Below, piece by piece: positions 62,375-64,000 of a stretch of 64,000 bases of DNA. The position numbers were made by a program, and so were the translations under genes. The DNA comes from Lysobacteraceae bacterium SCN 69-320 (GTDB taxonomy: Bacteria; Pseudomonadota; Gammaproteobacteria; Xanthomonadales; Rhodanobacteraceae), in NCBI GenBank assembly GCA_001725155.1, contig MEFP01000002.1:1-64000 (forward strand). The letters are read 5' to 3'. The notes beneath the pieces are model-generated. The model was given only the letters and a program-made list of their open reading frames with translations. It ran no database searches and was not told the origin of the DNA. Numbering within the stretch: the first letter of the stretch is position 1; each line of letters opens with the position of its first letter.

Positions 62375-63622
62375 TCAGTCGGTCCTGGCCCTGGCCAGAC
62401 GGATGCGACCCGCGCCACCGTCGCGCCGGTCGAACACGCAGTAGCGGCCGCAGAGCAGCGGCAGTCCGAGCACGCTCTGGTTGGCCCAGCCGGCGATCTG
62501 GCGAAGCAGCAGGAATACGCGCTGGCCGGCGTAGAAGCCGTTGCGGGGCCAGTAGTCGTCGGGTTCGCAGCGCAGGCAGGTCTCGCTGCCGTCGGGCGCC
62601 TCGAGGCGCAGATGCAGGGTCGGCCAGTCGCCCGGGTCGATGGCGGAATTGGGCAGTCCCTGGCCGTCGGCGAAGGCCTGCCCGAAGCGGGCGATGAGTT
62701 CGGCCAGGCGCGGATCGCGCGCGCGGAACGCCGCGATGACGGCGTCGTAGAGCGTGGCTTCGAGCATCAGGAAGCTGCTGCCGGTATCGACGATGGCGTT
62801 GCTGACGGCGCTGGCCTGGTATTCGGCGGCGAGCGCCGGCGCCGGTATCACGGCGCCGTCGCCGACCTGCAGCGACAGCAGGTTCACGTTGTAGTAGACG
62901 TCGTGCAGCACGCGCAGATCGGCGAACGCACCGTCGTACAGCGACTGGCATTCCTCGCCGCCGCCGAGTACCAGCACGCCGCGGTTCAGCGGATCGCCTT
63001 CGAGCTGTCGTGCGGTCGCTGCCGCGTCGGTGATGTGAACCACGGCGCGGCCGATCTGCAGCGCGAAGCAGTCGGCGAACACGTCGTGGCATTCGAGCGC
63101 CGAGAACAGCGGCTCCAGTTCCACGCGCGGCTGCTGTTCGAGCAGTTCGTGCAGCGCGGCCGCGTCGGTGCCGGCGTACGGCCAGGGCCAGGTCAGCGCC
63201 GGATCGCGGCCCTGCGCGGCCAGCGGCGCCGACAGGTCGTGGGCTGCATTGAGCCGGCGGTAGGCCAGCCCGCAGATGCCGTCGGCGTCGCGGAAGAACG
63301 TCGGTGGCGCGCCCTGCACACAGGCGAAGGCGACGCCGTCGAGAGTGCGGCGCTGGTCGCGGTCGCCCAGACCGACTCGCGAATGCAGCACCGGTCCGGC
63401 CAGCTGACCGCCGCCGTAGCTGATCTGCTGCACATACGCGGTCGCCGCGAGCGCCGCGTCGCGTCCCGGCGCGTAGCGCTGCATGGTCACGGCCAGCGTG
63501 CTGCTGCCGGTGTCCAGCAATACGTTGACGGCGCTTCCCTCGCTGCCGAGGTTCAGGGCGACGCTGTAGCCGCCACGGGAATAGGCGAGGGTGGTGGGCA
63601 GTTGCAGCAGGTTGCGAGGCAT
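62375..63622 (-). CDS. pepsin-like (A1 family) aspartic protease
   Basis: 415 residues with two catalytic motifs, D37-TGSS (NVLLDTGSSTLAV) and D279-TGSS (NAIVDTGSSFLML), 242 residues apart as in two-lobed pepsins. A flap-like tyrosine is in ISYGGGQLAG (Y69). Cysteines occur in pairs (CHDVFADC, CLRC, LLCGRYC). No signal peptide or pro-segment is visible, as in the few characterised bacterial pepsin homologues (shewasin type), so it may act in the cytoplasm. Pepsin family members are mostly eukaryotic. It heads a run with an ECF sigma factor and a TonB-C-like lipoprotein. Confidence 0.92.
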   Translation of the reverse strand: MPRNLLQLPTTLAYSRGGYSVALNLGSEGSAVNVLLDTGSSTLAVTMQRYAPGRDAALAATAYVQQISYGGGQLAGPVLHSRVGLGDRDQRRTLDGVAFACVQGAPPTFFRDADGICGLAYRRLNAAHDLSAPLAAQGRDPALTWPWPYAGTDAAALHELLEQQPRVELEPLFSALECHDVFADCFALQIGRAVVHITDAAATARQLEGDPLNRGVLVLGGGEECQSLYDGAFADLRVLHDVYYNVNLLSLQVGDGAVIPAPALAAEYQASAVSNAIVDTGSSFLMLEATLYDAVIAAFRARDPRLAELIARFGQAFADGQGLPNSAIDPGDWPTLHLRLEAPDGSETCLRCEPDDYWPRNGFYAGQRVFLLLRQIAGWANQSVLGLPLLCGRYCVFDRRDGGAGRIRLARARTD

Positions 63623-63798
63623 GGGGTGGTCGCTCCGGAATCGCAGACGACAGGGGCGGTCGCTCGAACACGGCGGCTTCTTCGGGTCGCCGCGTCCGCG
63701 AATCGACCTGTCGGAGCGTTCTACGCGTTGTGCCTGCCGCGCGCCACTCGTCGCGACGGATTCGATGTGCGGCCCCTGGTGGGAATCTCGAAAACCGT

Positions 63799-63932
63799 CG
63801 TTCCGACGATTCTTCGCGTCGACCAGTCCGGCGCAGGTCCGGACTCGTCTCCGCTGATCAAGCGCTTACGCGCTTGATCGCGAGCGGCACGTCGCCGTGC
63901 CGCGGGCACCTCGAAGTGTTTCGAGGTGCCCT
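63799..63932 (+). repeat. 134-bp two-hairpin repeat element, copy B
   Basis: Matches copy A (24213-24346, opposite strand) without gaps. Contains a perfect inner hairpin GATCAAGCGC-TTAC-GCGCTTGATC (63857-63880) and ends in GGGCACCTCGAA-GTGT-TTCGAGGTGCCC (63904-63931). It fills most of the 323-bp gap between the pepsin-like gene and the partial ECF sigma gene; the rest of the gap shows nothing else. Confidence 0.75.
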
Positions 63933-63945
63933 GGTGCGGATCGCT

Positions 63946-63999
63946 TCAGCCTTCGCCGCCGTGCGGCGCGAGCTGTTCCAGCAGCCAGGCCTTGGCGAA
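63946..63999 (-). CDS. ECF sigma factor, C-terminal end (partial)
   Basis: The last 17 codons read FAKAWLLEQLAPHGGEG and stop. FAKAWL is the same ending of region 4 as in the ECF sigma gene at 61689-62270 (FAKAWLAGKLRNER), so this is a second member of the TIGR02999-type subfamily. The rest lies outside the window. Confidence 0.75.
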   Translation of the reverse strand, partial: FAKAWLLEQLAPHGGEG

Positions 64000-64000
64000 G

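Overview
The window is a GC-rich (about two-thirds G+C by eye) gammaproteobacterial chromosome segment. The organism looks like a member of the Xanthomonadales, probably Rhodanobacteraceae/Xanthomonadaceae (a Dokdonella- or Lysobacter-like bacterium). This is inferred from the uninterrupted tuf-S10-spc-alpha ribosomal block, the class II DAHP synthase, and many secreted proteases, several ending in an IFxxGF-type C-terminal tail. No species can be named from sequence alone.

Region 1 (1-13.9 kb) holds the end of tuf and then the S10, spc and alpha operons in one direction: 26 ribosomal protein genes plus secY and rpoA. Two very good sigma-70-type promoters are visible, one before rpsJ and one before rpsM. 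A strong intrinsic-terminator-like hairpin lies at the very 5' end of the rpsJ transcript. rpmJ is missing from its usual place after secY. A textbook terminator follows rplQ.

Region 2 (14-32 kb) is mostly housekeeping: dsbB, class II DAHP synthase, two amidohydrolase-fold proteins (one with a degenerate plus an intact domain), a methyltransferase with N-terminal 16-residue repeats, typA, a lipoprotein fused to a type IV pilin-like C-terminal domain, a cyclophilin, a small membrane stress protein, an aminotransferase, a membrane-anchored glutaredoxin and malate dehydrogenase. Between mdh and aqpZ lies a clearly AT-richer 1.2-1.4 kb insert encoding an ECF-type sigma factor translationally coupled to an unknown membrane protein.

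Region 3 (32-64 kb) is rich in accessory and secreted functions, above all peptidases of every main catalytic type. Metallo: M35 deuterolysin, an HExxHxxGxxH metzincin, a broken M23 and a DUF885 protein. Serine: two tandem rhomboids, a trypsin-like protease and an S8 subtilase. Cysteine: a periplasmic TPR-CHAT caspase-like protein. Aspartic: a two-lobed pepsin homologue, rare in bacteria. They sit with a CadC-like membrane transcription factor, phosphatidylserine synthase, a very-long-chain-type acyl-CoA dehydrogenase, a PD40 propeller protein, paired small secreted proteins, a TonB-C-like lipoprotein and two ECF sigma factors of one subfamily (one cut by the window end). The minus-strand run CHAT protein - 109-residue protein - trypsin-like protease, and the pepsin-like gene flanked by ECF sigma genes, are the best candidates for undescribed systems.

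Intergenic DNA carries several repeat families: a 134-bp element in two copies with two conserved hairpins (plus a third copy of one hairpin), a REP-like inverted repeat after the amidohydrolases, a GTTGCGGT-type inverted pair, and four GGACAyCCA motifs. No tRNA, rRNA, CRISPR array or complete insertion sequence was seen.
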